A DNA stretch of 40,697 bases, from assembly GCA_016297645.1 (NCBI GenBank), contig JAEDGF010000006.1, positions 1 through 40,697 on the forward strand. The letters are read 5' to 3'. The stretch comes from Clostridiaceae bacterium (GTDB taxonomy: Bacteria > Bacillota > Clostridia > Oscillospirales > Acutalibacteraceae). Under the pieces are notes generated by a model that was given only the letters and a program-made list of their open reading frames with translations, was not told the DNA's origin and did not search any database. This document shows positions 30,061 through 39,506 of the stretch, one piece after another (the stretch's first letter is position 1; every line of letters begins with the position of its first letter). The translations under genes and the position numbers were made by a program.

Positions 30061-30702
30061 TTATCCTTTTCCGTTATTTTTTATCGTGTACGAAAGTGTC
30101 ATCAGCGAGTCGCTCAAATGGACATTGGCGACATTGACAAACGGGTGCTTACTGTGAATGTCATAGTGGGAGAAATTCCAAAAGCTGTTTACCCCGAGCA
30201 TAACGAGCTTGTCCGCAACGGCAGGAGTAGCCTCCTGCGGAATGCAGAGAATTGCCATGTCCGTCTTGTTTTCGGCGCACCATGCTTCAAGCTCGTCGGC
30301 GCTTCGTATCGGCAGACCTTTCAGTGACATTCCCTTGAAAAGAGGGTCGCTGTCGAAAATAGCCTTCAATGAAAAGCCCATCGTTTCAAACGACATCTGG
30401 CTTGCAACGGCGCGTCCCATGTTGCCTGCGCCCATAAGAATGGCGGATTTGAGTTCGTCCAGTCCCATAACGGCGGAAAGCTCTTTTATGAGCTGCTCCG
30501 TTTTGTAGCCGTACCCTTGCTGTCCGAAGCCGCCGAAGCAGTTGAAGTCCTGCCGAATCTGCGAAGCGGTAAGCCCCATTTTAGCCGACAGCTCTTTTGA
30601 GGATATTCTCTCGGTTCCGTTCTTTTGAAGCTCGCACAAAAATCTGTAATACCGCGGCAGACGCGCTATTACGGACGACGATATTTCACTTATGTCCTTC
30701 AT
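30061..30702 (-). CDS. rex: Redox-sensing transcriptional repressor Rex
   Basis: Rex represses fermentation and other redox genes and leaves DNA when NADH rises. The N-terminal winged helix (about 1-75) has RLPRYYRFL and SSKELSAKMGLTASQIRQDFNCFG, typical DNA-recognition sequence. The C-terminal Rossmann domain has ILMGAGNMGRAVA (GxGxxG), FDSDP and SFWNFSHYDI (NADH contact region). It is 213 residues, the normal length. Its ATG overlaps the icd stop codon (TAATG), so translation is coupled. Placement behind aconitase and isocitrate dehydrogenase ties redox sensing to the oxidative branch that makes 2-oxoglutarate. I saw no clear Rex operator (TTGTGAAnnnnnnTTCACAA) at the operon promoter. Confidence 0.95.
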   Translation of the reverse strand: MKDISEISSSVIARLPRYYRFLCELQKNGTERISSKELSAKMGLTASQIRQDFNCFGGFGQQGYGYKTEQLIKELSAVMGLDELKSAILMGAGNMGRAVASQMSFETMGFSLKAIFDSDPLFKGMSLKGLPIRSADELEAWCAENKTDMAILCIPQEATPAVADKLVMLGVNSFWNFSHYDIHSKHPFVNVANVHLSDSLMTLSYTIKNNGKG

Positions 30703-31883
30703 TATTTATTCTCCGCCGCGTCGAGGGAAGCAAGCGTCTGCATAACATAATCGCCGAATTCTTCGCAGGTACAGCCGTCGCTTCGTCCGGTAATAACAAG
30801 TTTCTTTTCTGTCTGCATACAAATGTCAAGAGCTTTGTCGAGTTTTTCGCTCTTGTCGGTATACCCGATGTGTGAAAGGAGCATTGCGGAAGCACGCAGC
30901 ATACTGCACGGGTCGGCATACTGTGCTCTGCCCTCCTTGACCATTCTCGGTGCTGAACCGTGGATGGCTTCAAACATGGCATATTTCTTGCCTATGTTCG
31001 CGCTGCCCGCAGTGCCGACACCGCCTTGGAATTCCGCAGCTTCGTCGGTTATTATATCGCCGTAGAGGTTGGGGAGAACAAATACCTTGAAGTCCTTTCT
31101 TCTCTTGGGGTCGATGAGCTTTGCTGTGGTTATGTCAATATACCATTCGTCCGTTGTGATTTCGGGATATTCCTCGCCGATCCTGCGGCAGATGTTGAGG
31201 AACTTGCCGTCGGTAGTCTTGATGACATTCGCCTTTTGAATTATCGAAACTCTGTCTTTTTTGTTTGCTCTCGCGTAGTTGTACGCAAGTCGGGCGATTC
31301 TCTCGGTGCCTTCGGTGGTGGTAACGACAAAGTCGAGAGCGAGTTCGTCCGTTACATTTATTCCGCACGAGCCGACGGCATATGCCCCCTCGGTGTTTTC
31401 ACGGAAAAATGTCCAGTCTATTCCTTCATCGGGAATGCGTACGGGGCGCACATTTGCGAAAAGGTCAAGCGCCTTGCGCATGGCTACATTTGCGCTTTCT
31501 ATGTTGGGAAGTCCGTCGCCTGCCTGCGGAGTGGTGGTGGGACCTTTGAGGATAACATCACACTCTTTCAGTTCGGAAAGCACATCGTCGGGAATAGCCT
31601 GCATATGCGCTATTCTGTTTTCGATGGTAAGTCCGTCAATATTTCTGAATTCTATTTTGCCGCTTTTTACTTCGTCGGCGAGTATATATTTAAGTACGCG
31701 TGCGGACTCAGCCGTTATAACGGGGCCTATGCCGTCGCCGCCGCAAACGCCTATTACGATTTTATCGAGCTTTGCGTAATCCGTAAAATCTTTGGTTGCC
31801 TTTATTCTGTCGTTTCTTTCAAGCTGTGCCTTCAAAAGCGCTTCAAACGCTTTGACCGCACCGGAGATTTTTTCTTCGTACAT
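30702..31883 (-). CDS. icd: Isocitrate dehydrogenase (isocitrate/isopropylmalate dehydrogenase family)
   Basis: This enzyme oxidises isocitrate to 2-oxoglutarate. It is 393 residues. It has GGDGIGPVITAE near the N-terminus and the substrate loop SANVAMRKALDLFANVRPVR, whose Ser/Asn pattern suits isocitrate rather than isopropylmalate. FFRENTEGAY, the NIC-type segment, the metal Asp motif LYGDIITDEAA and the cofactor-side IHGSAPRM also fit. The coenzyme (NAD or NADP) cannot be settled by eye. It lies 15 bases downstream of the aconitase gene. Together they form the citrate-to-2-oxoglutarate arm common in anaerobes for glutamate synthesis. No citrate synthase gene is in the window. Confidence 0.92.
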   Translation of the reverse strand: MYEEKISGAVKAFEALLKAQLERNDRIKATKDFTDYAKLDKIVIGVCGGDGIGPVITAESARVLKYILADEVKSGKIEFRNIDGLTIENRIAHMQAIPDDVLSELKECDVILKGPTTTPQAGDGLPNIESANVAMRKALDLFANVRPVRIPDEGIDWTFFRENTEGAYAVGSCGINVTDELALDFVVTTTEGTERIARLAYNYARANKKDRVSIIQKANVIKTTDGKFLNICRRIGEEYPEITTDEWYIDITTAKLIDPKRRKDFKVFVLPNLYGDIITDEAAEFQGGVGTAGSANIGKKYAMFEAIHGSAPRMVKEGRAQYADPCSMLRASAMLLSHIGYTDKSEKLDKALDICMQTEKKLVITGRSDGCTCEEFGDYVMQTLASLDAAENK

Positions 31884-31898
31884 TTCGTTTCAGTCCTT

Positions 31899-33830
31899 TC
31901 ATTTCCGCTCGGCGGTGTAGTTGAGCAGTCCTCCGGCGAGAAGAATATTTCTCGCTCTGTCCGAGAATTCGGCGTTGAGGACGATTTCGGTGTTCTTTGT
32001 TATGTTCTTTACCGTAACGGTATCGCCATGCTCTACGCAGGCGCGTATGTCGTGAAGCTCGAGTGTGTCGCCCTGCTCTATGGCGTTATAATCCTCCGGA
32101 TTTGCGAAAACAAGCGGAATGATGCCGGAATTTATGAGATTAGCCTTGTGCATACGGGCGAATGAAACCGCGATAACCGCTCTTATGCCGAGATAGAGCG
32201 GAACGAGAGCCGCGTGTTCACGGGATGAGCCCTGACCGTAGTTTGCGCCGCCGACAATTATTCCCGAACCGGCTTCTTTGCACCTCACCGGGAAGGTTTT
32301 GTCGCATACTCCGAAACAGAACTGCGAGAGATAGGGGACATTTGAACGGTATGGAAGTATCTTTGCGCCCGCAGGCATAATATGGTCGGTGGTTATGTTG
32401 TCGCCGACTTTCAGAATAACATCCGTTTTTATCGTATCTTCGAGCTTGTGTCCGAGCGGAACAGCCTTTATGTTCGGACCGTATATGACGCTTGCTTTTT
32501 CTGCTTCGCCGCACGGGAGAGGAAGCTCCACCATGTTGTCGTTTATCTCAAAGTGCGAGGGCATTTTTATGACGGGCATTTCGCCGAGCGTTCTCGGGTC
32601 GGTCAGTACGCCCGCAACAGCCGAGGCCGCCGCGACCTCGGGGCTTACGAGATAAATTCCCGCGTCTGCCGTGCCGCTGCGTCCCTCAAAGTTCCTGTTG
32701 AAGGTTCTGAGCGAGATTCCGCCGGAATTGGGCGACTGTCCCATGCCTATGCACGGACCGCAGGCGCTTTCGAGAATTCTCGCACCTGCGTTTATCATAT
32801 CCGCAAGAGCGCCGTTTTCGGCAAGCATCGAGAGTACCTGTTTTGAACCTGGAGCTATCGAAAGGCTTACATTCGGAGCTACCGTTTTTCCTTTGAGTAT
32901 AGCCGCAACTTTGAGCATATCGAAAAGGGAGGAGTTTGTGCACGAGCCTATGCAGACCTGATCGATCTTTATACTGCCAATCTCCTCAACTGTTTTTACT
33001 TTGTCGGGCATATGGGGCATTGCCGCGAGGGGAACAAGCTTTGAAAGGTCGATGCTTATCTCCTCGTCGTATACGGCGTCGGGGTCGGCTTCAAGCGGAA
33101 CGAAATCGGACTCTCTGTCCTGCGCTTTAAGAAATTCGCGTGTCACTTCATCGGACGGGAAAATTGATGTGGTCGCACCGAGTTCCGCGCCCATGTTGGT
33201 TATTGTCGCTCTTTCGGGAACGGAGAGCGTCTTAACGCCCTCGCCGGCATACTCTATAATCTTGCCGAGTCCGCCTTTTACGGACATTATGCGAAGCACT
33301 TCGAGAATTATATCCTTTGCTGCTACCCACGGGGAGAGCTTGCCCGTGAGAGTTATTCTTACCATCTTGGGCATCGGGATATAGTAAGTGCCGCCGCCCA
33401 TTGCTACCGCAACATCGAGTCCGCCCGCGCCCATCGCGAGCATTCCTATTCCGCCGCCCGTGGGAGTGTGGCTGTCGGAGCCGAGAAGAGTTTTTCCGGG
33501 AATGCCGAACCGTTCGAGGTGAACCTGATGGCAGATACCGTTGCCGGGACGAGAAAATCTTATGCCGCGTTTAACCGCGACCGACTGGATGAAACGGTGG
33601 TCGTCGGCGTTTTCGAAGCCGTTTTGAAGAGTGTTGTGATCGACATAAGCGACCGAAAGCTCTGTCTTGACTCTCGGGATATTCATTGCTTCGAGTTGCA
33701 GATAAGCCATTGTACCGGTTGCGTCCTGAGTAAGAGTCTGGTCGATTTTCAGTCCTATTTCGCTGCCGGGTGTCATGTCGCCCGAAACAAGGTGATTTTT
33801 GATTATTTTTTGTGAAAGAGTGTATCCCAT
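31899..33830 (-). CDS. acn: Aconitate hydratase, short monomeric type
   Basis: This [4Fe-4S] enzyme converts citrate to isocitrate. At 643 residues it is the compact aconitase type found in Thermotoga and Clostridia rather than the 890-residue AcnA. Cluster ligands appear in CIGSCTNSS and SACGPCIGMG. Substrate residues are in GSDSHTPTGGG, and the swivel domain has GQGSSREHAALVPLYLG. The frame runs to 33863, but the ATG at 33830 has GGAGG 5 bases upstream and starts MGYTLSQKIIKNHLV, typical for this type. It heads the operon acn-icd-rex-unknown, from the promoter at 33867-33895. Confidence 0.95.
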   Translation of the reverse strand: MGYTLSQKIIKNHLVSGDMTPGSEIGLKIDQTLTQDATGTMAYLQLEAMNIPRVKTELSVAYVDHNTLQNGFENADDHRFIQSVAVKRGIRFSRPGNGICHQVHLERFGIPGKTLLGSDSHTPTGGGIGMLAMGAGGLDVAVAMGGGTYYIPMPKMVRITLTGKLSPWVAAKDIILEVLRIMSVKGGLGKIIEYAGEGVKTLSVPERATITNMGAELGATTSIFPSDEVTREFLKAQDRESDFVPLEADPDAVYDEEISIDLSKLVPLAAMPHMPDKVKTVEEIGSIKIDQVCIGSCTNSSLFDMLKVAAILKGKTVAPNVSLSIAPGSKQVLSMLAENGALADMINAGARILESACGPCIGMGQSPNSGGISLRTFNRNFEGRSGTADAGIYLVSPEVAAASAVAGVLTDPRTLGEMPVIKMPSHFEINDNMVELPLPCGEAEKASVIYGPNIKAVPLGHKLEDTIKTDVILKVGDNITTDHIMPAGAKILPYRSNVPYLSQFCFGVCDKTFPVRCKEAGSGIIVGGANYGQGSSREHAALVPLYLGIRAVIAVSFARMHKANLINSGIIPLVFANPEDYNAIEQGDTLELHDIRACVEHGDTVTVKNITKNTEIVLNAEFSDRARNILLAGGLLNYTAERK

Positions 33831-33866
33831 AGCAGCCTCCGAAAATAAAACATTATTCAGCATTAT

Positions 33867-33895
33867 ATTTTAATATTTTCGGTGCCTGCTGTCAA
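33867..33895 (-). promoter_or_regulatory. Promoter of the acn-icd-rex operon
   Basis: On the minus strand TTGACA (33895-33890), 17 bases, TAAAAT (33872-33867). Confidence 0.85.
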
Positions 33896-33995
33896 TAAAT
33901 ATAAGGCAAATATTGTGCTTTGCGTTTAATTTTTTTTGTGCGGGCAATACTTATTTCCAAAAGTGATGACAAAATGAAGCACGGAGGGCGAAAAG

Positions 33996-34697
33996 ATGAT
34001 ACTGCTGAACGAAGAATCCGAAAAAAACGAGGAAAAAAACGACGACTCCCGAACCGACTCCGTACAGGACGGAATGACAATCGTAAGGGCGGGCAGATCG
34101 GCATTTGCCGTAATTACGGTGATAGGGCAGATAGAAGGACATTATAAGCTGCCGCAGGACAATAAGACGACCTGCTACGAGCATCTTATCCCGATGATAG
34201 TGGCGGCGGAGTGTTCCGATAAGACGGACGGAATACTCGTCATCCTCAATACCGTCGGCGGAGATGTCGAGGCGGGGCTTGCACTCGCGGAGCTGCTTGC
34301 GGGGGTTAAAAAGCCTGTCGTGTCGCTCGTTCTCGGCGGCGCACATTCCATCGGGATACCGCTTGCGGCGGCTGCTGATGTTTCGCTTGTTGCCAAAAGT
34401 GCGACTCTTACGGTACACCCGGTGCGGACAAACGGGCTGACGCTTGCCGCCAAACAGTCGTTTGACATACTGCATGATATGCAGGAGCGAATCATTGAGT
34501 TCGTCTGCGGGCATTCCCGTATTACGGCGCAGAGATTCAGGGAGCTTATGCTCAATTCCGGCGCTCTGACCACCGATATGGGGACGGTACTCGGAGGGGA
34601 TGATGCCGTAAAAGAAGGGCTTCTTGACAAGGTCGCGACCTTGTCGGAGGCTATCGACGAACTCGAAAAACTGATAATAATGCGCAAACGCGATTGA
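33996..34697 (+). CDS. tepA: ClpP-family protease, TepA-like
   Basis: This is a membrane-associated or cytosolic ClpP-like serine protease of the TepA (YmfB) type. In Bacillus it lies beside spoIIIE and is linked to protein translocation and signal-peptide turnover. It has 233 residues. NTVGGDVEAGLALAELL is the ClpP substrate strand; GGAHSIGIPLA gives the nucleophile Ser118 and TVHPVR gives His141. A charged N-terminal tail of about 28 residues precedes the fold. GGAGG lies 9 bases before the ATG. It directly precedes ftsK/spoIIIE as in Bacillus, which supports the identification. I found no convincing promoter in the 165-base gap upstream, only AT-rich sequence. Confidence 0.9.
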   Translation: MILLNEESEKNEEKNDDSRTDSVQDGMTIVRAGRSAFAVITVIGQIEGHYKLPQDNKTTCYEHLIPMIVAAECSDKTDGILVILNTVGGDVEAGLALAELLAGVKKPVVSLVLGGAHSIGIPLAAAADVSLVAKSATLTVHPVRTNGLTLAAKQSFDILHDMQERIIEFVCGHSRITAQRFRELMLNSGALTTDMGTVLGGDDAVKEGLLDKVATLSEAIDELEKLIIMRKRD

Positions 34698-34722
34698 TTT
34701 AAATAGAAATATGTGCTAAAAT
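34694..34722 (+). promoter_or_regulatory. Promoter of ftsK
   Basis: TTGATT (34694-34699), 17 bases, TAAAAT (34717-34722). The -35 overlaps the tepA stop codon, so ftsK can be expressed separately. Confidence 0.65.
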
Positions 34723-34752
34723 ATGTCCGGAATTTTAATTTGAACGGAGATC

Positions 34753-37584
34753 ATGTTTTTGGCACAAAACAACGGAACAAGAAGAACGACAACGCAGAGC
34801 AGAAAAGCACCGGCAAAGAACGGTAAGGGCGGCGGCGCAAAAAAAGGCTCGGCTTCACGCAAAAAGAACGCGCAGATAACGCTTGCGGAGATAATACGCA
34901 GGCGCGAGGTCGCTTCAACGATTCTTTTTGTGGTGGGGCTTTTGCTGCTTTTAGTGGCGGCAGCATCGGGCGCGGACGGAGCTTTTTGGAATAAGCTCCA
35001 CCTGTTTTACTACGCCGTGTTCGGAATTACGGGATTTATTCTTCCCCCTGTAATTCTGTTCAGGGCGGTTACGATGGTACTCGGAGTATCGAGCCGCAGG
35101 CAGTCGAACAAGCTGTTTGAAATTTTCGTATTTGCCGCAATCGTATGCGGCTTTATCCACATCGGTAGAGTTTCGGCGCAGCTGCCGGAGTTATCGTTCG
35201 GAGAAGCGATATCGACCGTTTACAAAGACATCACCTCCGGCGGCGACTCTTACAGGCTTTCGGGCGGAGTTGTCGGTGCGCTTATAGGCGGCGGAGTTTT
35301 CGCAATTTGTGGCTCGACCGGTATTTCAAACGCGATATGCGCGCTGCTTCTTGTCGCCGACATAATGTTCCTTTTCGGAATAACCCTCTTCAAGGTATTC
35401 TCCCGCATGAAGGAGCCTGCAATAAGAGTCGGCGAAAAAACGAGCGAAACCGTAGGCAATGTGAGAGCGGATATTGAAAGAAAACGGCGTGAAAATGCCG
35501 AGTACCGTGCGCAGAGAGCTGCTCAGGGCAACGACCCCACCCGTGTTGTCGATGATTTCTACAAGAGCAATTTCAAGGATATCACTCCCGAGGATGTGAA
35601 GCAGCACGAGAAAGAGCGCGAAAAGGCAAAGAGGAAAGACGAAAAGACAGCGGCAAAGGTGAGTCAGCCGTCCGTATTTGATATGATCTTTTCAACGCCC
35701 GACGAGAACGAAAAGAAAGCAGCGGAAAAAGACGCGCAGAATACACGGGAGGACAATGATGTTTACGATAAACTCAACCGCTCCGAGGATATTTTTGCCG
35801 CAGCTGCCGTAAACGCGCGCAAAAAGGACGCGGAGCGTATAAGCTCATTGAGTTCTTCCGATGCTCCGGCTGACATAGCGGCAGCGGACGACCCCTTTGG
35901 TGCCGTACCGCTCGAACCTGTTTCGTCTGCCGGCACTGACAAAAAAGCCGCCGCAGAGCCGCTTTCCGACAGCGAAAGCGAAGAAATTAATTCGGAACTT
36001 GACGACGGGCTTGCCGTACAGAACAAAGTGGAATACCGCTATCCTCCGCTTGACTGTCTGCAACTTCCGAAGCCCGCAAAACAGGGATTTGAAGCGAGTG
36101 AGCTGCGTGCAAACGGCGAAAAACTGATAGAGGCTCTCAACAGCTTCAATGTCAGTGCGTCCATAGTTGATGTCGTTCCCGGCCCTACCGTTACACGCTA
36201 CGAGCTTTCCCCCGCGCGCGGAGTGAAAATAAGCAAGTTTACGGGTCTTTCGGACGACCTCGCTCTGCATATGGCTGCACCTGCCGGTCTGCGTATAGAA
36301 GCACCTATTCCCAATAAATCCGCAATAGGAATCGAGATACCGAACAAGAACAAGACAACAGTCACTTTCAGAGAAGTTATAGACACCGAAGCGTACAGAA
36401 ATGCGTCAAGTAAGCTCACCGTCGCTCTCGGAAAAAACATTGCCGGCGATCCGGTCTACTGCGATCTCGCGAAAATGCCGCACCTTCTTGTCGCCGGCAC
36501 GACCGGCTCTGGTAAATCAATATGCCTTCACACCATGATAATAAGCATTCTGTATAATGCTTCTCCCGATGAAGTCAAGCTGCTTCTTATCGACCCGAAG
36601 CAGGTCGAGTTCGGCGACTACAACGGAATTCCGCATTTGCTTGTTCCTGTTGTGAGCGACCCGCGCAAAGCGTCCGGCGCTCTCGGATGGGCGGTAACGG
36701 AAATGCTCTCCCGATACAAAACACTCAATGCGAACGGCGTAAGAGATATAGGCGCGTATAATGCACTCTGCGAGCAGCGTGACGACTTGCAGAAAATGCC
36801 GCAGATCGTAATAGTTATAGATGAGCTTGCCGATCTCATGAGCGCAGCGCCTGCCGAGGTCGAGGATTCCATTCAGCGTCTTGCGCAGATGGCGCGAGCC
36901 GCCGGAATGCACCTCGTTATTGCCACACAGCGCCCGTCCACCGATGTTATCACGGGTGTAATCAAGGCAAATATTCCGAGCCGTATCGCACTTATGGTCA
37001 AGCAGCAGATCGACTCCCGTATCATCATTGACGAGGGTGGCGCGGAAAAGCTCATAGGTCACGGCGATATGCTCTATTATCCCGTCGGTCAGGCGAAGCC
37101 CACGCGTTTGCAGGGCGCATTCATAACCGACGACGAGAGAAAATCAATTGTTGCATTTATAAAGGGCAACGGCGCGGCGGAATATGACGATACCGTTCAG
37201 CAGGAGATAGACCGTCAGGCTGCGGAGGACAACAAAAAGAAAGGCGGAGCGTCAGGCGCGTCCTCTGCGGGAATGGACAAAAACGACGAACTGCTTATGA
37301 AAGCTATCGAGCTTTTTGTCGGCACTCCCGAAAAGGCTTCTATTTCGGCTCTTCAACGCCATCTCGGTCTCGGCTTTGCAAAAGCGGGCAGACTTATGGA
37401 TACGCTTGAAGAAAACGGAATCGTCGGACCCGCAGAGGGCAGCAAGCCGCGTAAAGTGCTTATAACAAAGCAGCAGTGGTATGAGATGAACGCAATGTCG
37501 AGCGATGTTACGGACGGCAAATTGCCTGCTGACGGACAAGCTGACAGCTTTACAGACAACACGCCGGACGGAACAGGAGAATGA
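34753..37584 (+). CDS. ftsK: DNA translocase FtsK/SpoIIIE
   Basis: This is a septal DNA pump of 943 residues. The basic N-terminal tail (1-47) is followed by about four membrane helices (52-72, 83-105, 120-140, 175-215), then an acidic, low-complexity linker (about 230-420). The motor domain has HLLVAGTTGSGKS (Walker A near 581-589), VIDELADLM (Walker B) and IATQRPSTDVITGVIKANIPSRIA. The C-terminal gamma winged helix (DELLMKAIELFVG...KPRKVLI) reads DNA polarity (KOPS/SRS). It moves the chromosome through the division or sporulation septum. ATG 34753 is only 3 bases from GGAG; the TTG at 34759 (MAQNNG...) has better spacing and may be the real start. The stop codon overlaps the next start (ATGA). 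Confidence 0.95.
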   Translation: MFLAQNNGTRRTTTQSRKAPAKNGKGGGAKKGSASRKKNAQITLAEIIRRREVASTILFVVGLLLLLVAAASGADGAFWNKLHLFYYAVFGITGFILPPVILFRAVTMVLGVSSRRQSNKLFEIFVFAAIVCGFIHIGRVSAQLPELSFGEAISTVYKDITSGGDSYRLSGGVVGALIGGGVFAICGSTGISNAICALLLVADIMFLFGITLFKVFSRMKEPAIRVGEKTSETVGNVRADIERKRRENAEYRAQRAAQGNDPTRVVDDFYKSNFKDITPEDVKQHEKEREKAKRKDEKTAAKVSQPSVFDMIFSTPDENEKKAAEKDAQNTREDNDVYDKLNRSEDIFAAAAVNARKKDAERISSLSSSDAPADIAAADDPFGAVPLEPVSSAGTDKKAAAEPLSDSESEEINSELDDGLAVQNKVEYRYPPLDCLQLPKPAKQGFEASELRANGEKLIEALNSFNVSASIVDVVPGPTVTRYELSPARGVKISKFTGLSDDLALHMAAPAGLRIEAPIPNKSAIGIEIPNKNKTTVTFREVIDTEAYRNASSKLTVALGKNIAGDPVYCDLAKMPHLLVAGTTGSGKSICLHTMIISILYNASPDEVKLLLIDPKQVEFGDYNGIPHLLVPVVSDPRKASGALGWAVTEMLSRYKTLNANGVRDIGAYNALCEQRDDLQKMPQIVIVIDELADLMSAAPAEVEDSIQRLAQMARAAGMHLVIATQRPSTDVITGVIKANIPSRIALMVKQQIDSRIIIDEGGAEKLIGHGDMLYYPVGQAKPTRLQGAFITDDERKSIVAFIKGNGAAEYDDTVQQEIDRQAAEDNKKKGGASGASSAGMDKNDELLMKAIELFVGTPEKASISALQRHLGLGFAKAGRLMDTLEENGIVGPAEGSKPRKVLITKQQWYEMNAMSSDVTDGKLPADGQADSFTDNTPDGTGE

Positions 37585-39506
37585 GTATGTTTTTACCCGT
37601 TTCAAAAGAGGATATGCTCGCCCGAGGCTGGGATGAAGTCGATTTCGTCTATGTGTGCGGCGACGCATATGTCGATCATCCGAGCTTCGGCGCGGCGATA
37701 ATAACGCGCGTGCTTGAACACAACGGCTTTACTGTCGCTTTTTGCGCACAGCCGGATTGGCACAGTGACGCTGATTTTGTCAAGTTCGGACGACCTCGGC
37801 TCGGTTTCCTCGTTTCCTCCGGAAATATAGATTCGATGGTGGCTCACTATACGGTAGCCAAGAGAAAAAGAAGCGACGATGCCTATTCGCCCGGAGGAAA
37901 GCCCGGGAAACGCCCCGACAGGGCAGTTGAAGTTTACTGTAAAAAAATTCGTGAAATATACGGCGATATCCCGATAGTAATCGGCGGACTTGAAGCGTCG
38001 CTTCGCCGATTTGCCCATTACGACTATTGGAGCGACAGTGTTCACCCGTCCATTCTTATCTCTTCCGGTGCGGATCTTCTCATTTTCGGCATGGGCGAAA
38101 GACAGGTAGTTGAAATAGCCGAAAGGTTGCGAAACGGAGAAACACCCGAAACCATGCGTGATATAAGGGGAGTATGCTATGCCTGTGATGTAAAGGAAAC
38201 CCCCTTTACGGGTGTGGAGTGTCCCTCCTTTACAAATGTGAGTGAAAACAAGCGCGAATATGCCGTTGCGGCGCGGTTGCAGCAGGATGAACAGGACTTT
38301 TTCAGGGGGCGTGTTTTGAAGCAGCGCCACGGAAAAAAGATGGTCGTTCAGAATATTCCCGCCGAACCTTTGACAAGCGAAGAGCTTGACAGCGTTTACG
38401 AGCTTCCGTATATGCGTACATACCACCCGATGTACGAAAAAGAGGGCGGAGTGCCTGCTATCAAAGAGGTGGAATTCTCCGTAACGCATAACCGCGGCTG
38501 TTTCGGCGGCTGCAACTTCTGCTCCATCGCATTTCATCAGGGGCGTTATGTCGTAGCCAGAAGCAAGGAGAGTATCATAAGAGAAGCCGAGCTTCTTACA
38601 AAACAGCCCGGTTTTAAGGGATACATACACGATGTAGGCGGTCCTACCGCAAATTTCAGACGCCCCTCGTGCAATTCACAAGAGTCGCACGGACTTTGTA
38701 AGGGCAAAAAGTGCCTTGCGCCCGTTCCGTGTAAAAATCTTGTTGCGGATCATACAGAGTATGTAGACATTCTGCGGTCGCTTCGTGAAATCAAGGGCGT
38801 AAAAAAGGTGTTCATCCGTTCCGGTATAAGGTTTGACTACCTGTTAGCCGACAAGTCGGACGAATTTATAAAGGAGCTTGTAAAGTATCATGTAAGCGGA
38901 CAACTCAAAGTTGCGCCCGAACACTGCTCCGCGTCCGTTCTCGACAAAATGGGCAAGCCGCATATAGAAGCTTACCTCAATTTTTCGAAAAAATATTTTG
39001 AGCTGTCGAAAAAAGCCGGTAAGGAGCAGTACCTTGTACCTTATCTCATGTCGTCCCACCCGGGAAGCGACCTTAACGATGCGGTGGAGCTTGCTCTGTT
39101 TATAAAAAAGCAAAAGCTGCATCCGGAACAGGTTCAGGATTTCTATCCGACGCCCGGAACAATTTCGACCGCGATGTTTTATACCGAGCTTGATCCTTAC
39201 ACGCTCGAAAGCGTTTATGTCGCGAAAAAGCCCGAGGAGAAGGCAATGCAGCGCGCACTCATGCAGTACTTTGATCCGAAAAACCGTGCGCTTGTTATAA
39301 AGGCGCTGAAAGCGGTCGGCAGGTACGATCTTATCGGTACTTCACCGGAGTGTCTTGTCCCGCCCGACAGGACGGACAGAAACAGGCGTTCGCCGGGCGG
39401 CGTACCCGGTTACGGAAAAAACGGCAGCCGTGCAAATACATCAAAGGGAAAAGAATATGGCAAAAACAAGAGCACAAAAAGTAAAAGCAAAAAGAAGGCT
39501 TTCTAA
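37581..39506 (+). CDS. YgiQ-family radical SAM protein
   Basis: This large radical SAM protein of 641 residues has an N-terminal cobalamin-like or UPF0313 domain, then the cluster motif RGCFGGCNFCS (Cys307, Cys311, Cys314), CNSQESHGLCKGKKCLAPVPCKNL (additional cysteines), and a C-terminal half with KVAPEHCS, PYLMSSHPGS and VQDFYPTPGT. The exact reaction of the family is unknown. The C-terminal 60 residues are basic and Ser/Lys-rich (ending KSTKSKSKKKAF). It overlaps ftsK by 4 bases and the downstream hydrolase by 50 bases, so it is tightly cotranscribed. Confidence 0.92.
   Translation: MSMFLPVSKEDMLARGWDEVDFVYVCGDAYVDHPSFGAAIITRVLEHNGFTVAFCAQPDWHSDADFVKFGRPRLGFLVSSGNIDSMVAHYTVAKRKRSDDAYSPGGKPGKRPDRAVEVYCKKIREIYGDIPIVIGGLEASLRRFAHYDYWSDSVHPSILISSGADLLIFGMGERQVVEIAERLRNGETPETMRDIRGVCYACDVKETPFTGVECPSFTNVSENKREYAVAARLQQDEQDFFRGRVLKQRHGKKMVVQNIPAEPLTSEELDSVYELPYMRTYHPMYEKEGGVPAIKEVEFSVTHNRGCFGGCNFCSIAFHQGRYVVARSKESIIREAELLTKQPGFKGYIHDVGGPTANFRRPSCNSQESHGLCKGKKCLAPVPCKNLVADHTEYVDILRSLREIKGVKKVFIRSGIRFDYLLADKSDEFIKELVKYHVSGQLKVAPEHCSASVLDKMGKPHIEAYLNFSKKYFELSKKAGKEQYLVPYLMSSHPGSDLNDAVELALFIKKQKLHPEQVQDFYPTPGTISTAMFYTELDPYTLESVYVAKKPEEKAMQRALMQYFDPKNRALVIKALKAVGRYDLIGTSPECLVPPDRTDRNRRSPGGVPGYGKNGSRANTSKGKEYGKNKSTKSKSKKKAF

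Noticed and set aside
33896..33995. Possible promoter of tepA
   Set aside because: Only poor matches to -35 and -10 at wrong spacing were found, so no promoter is called.
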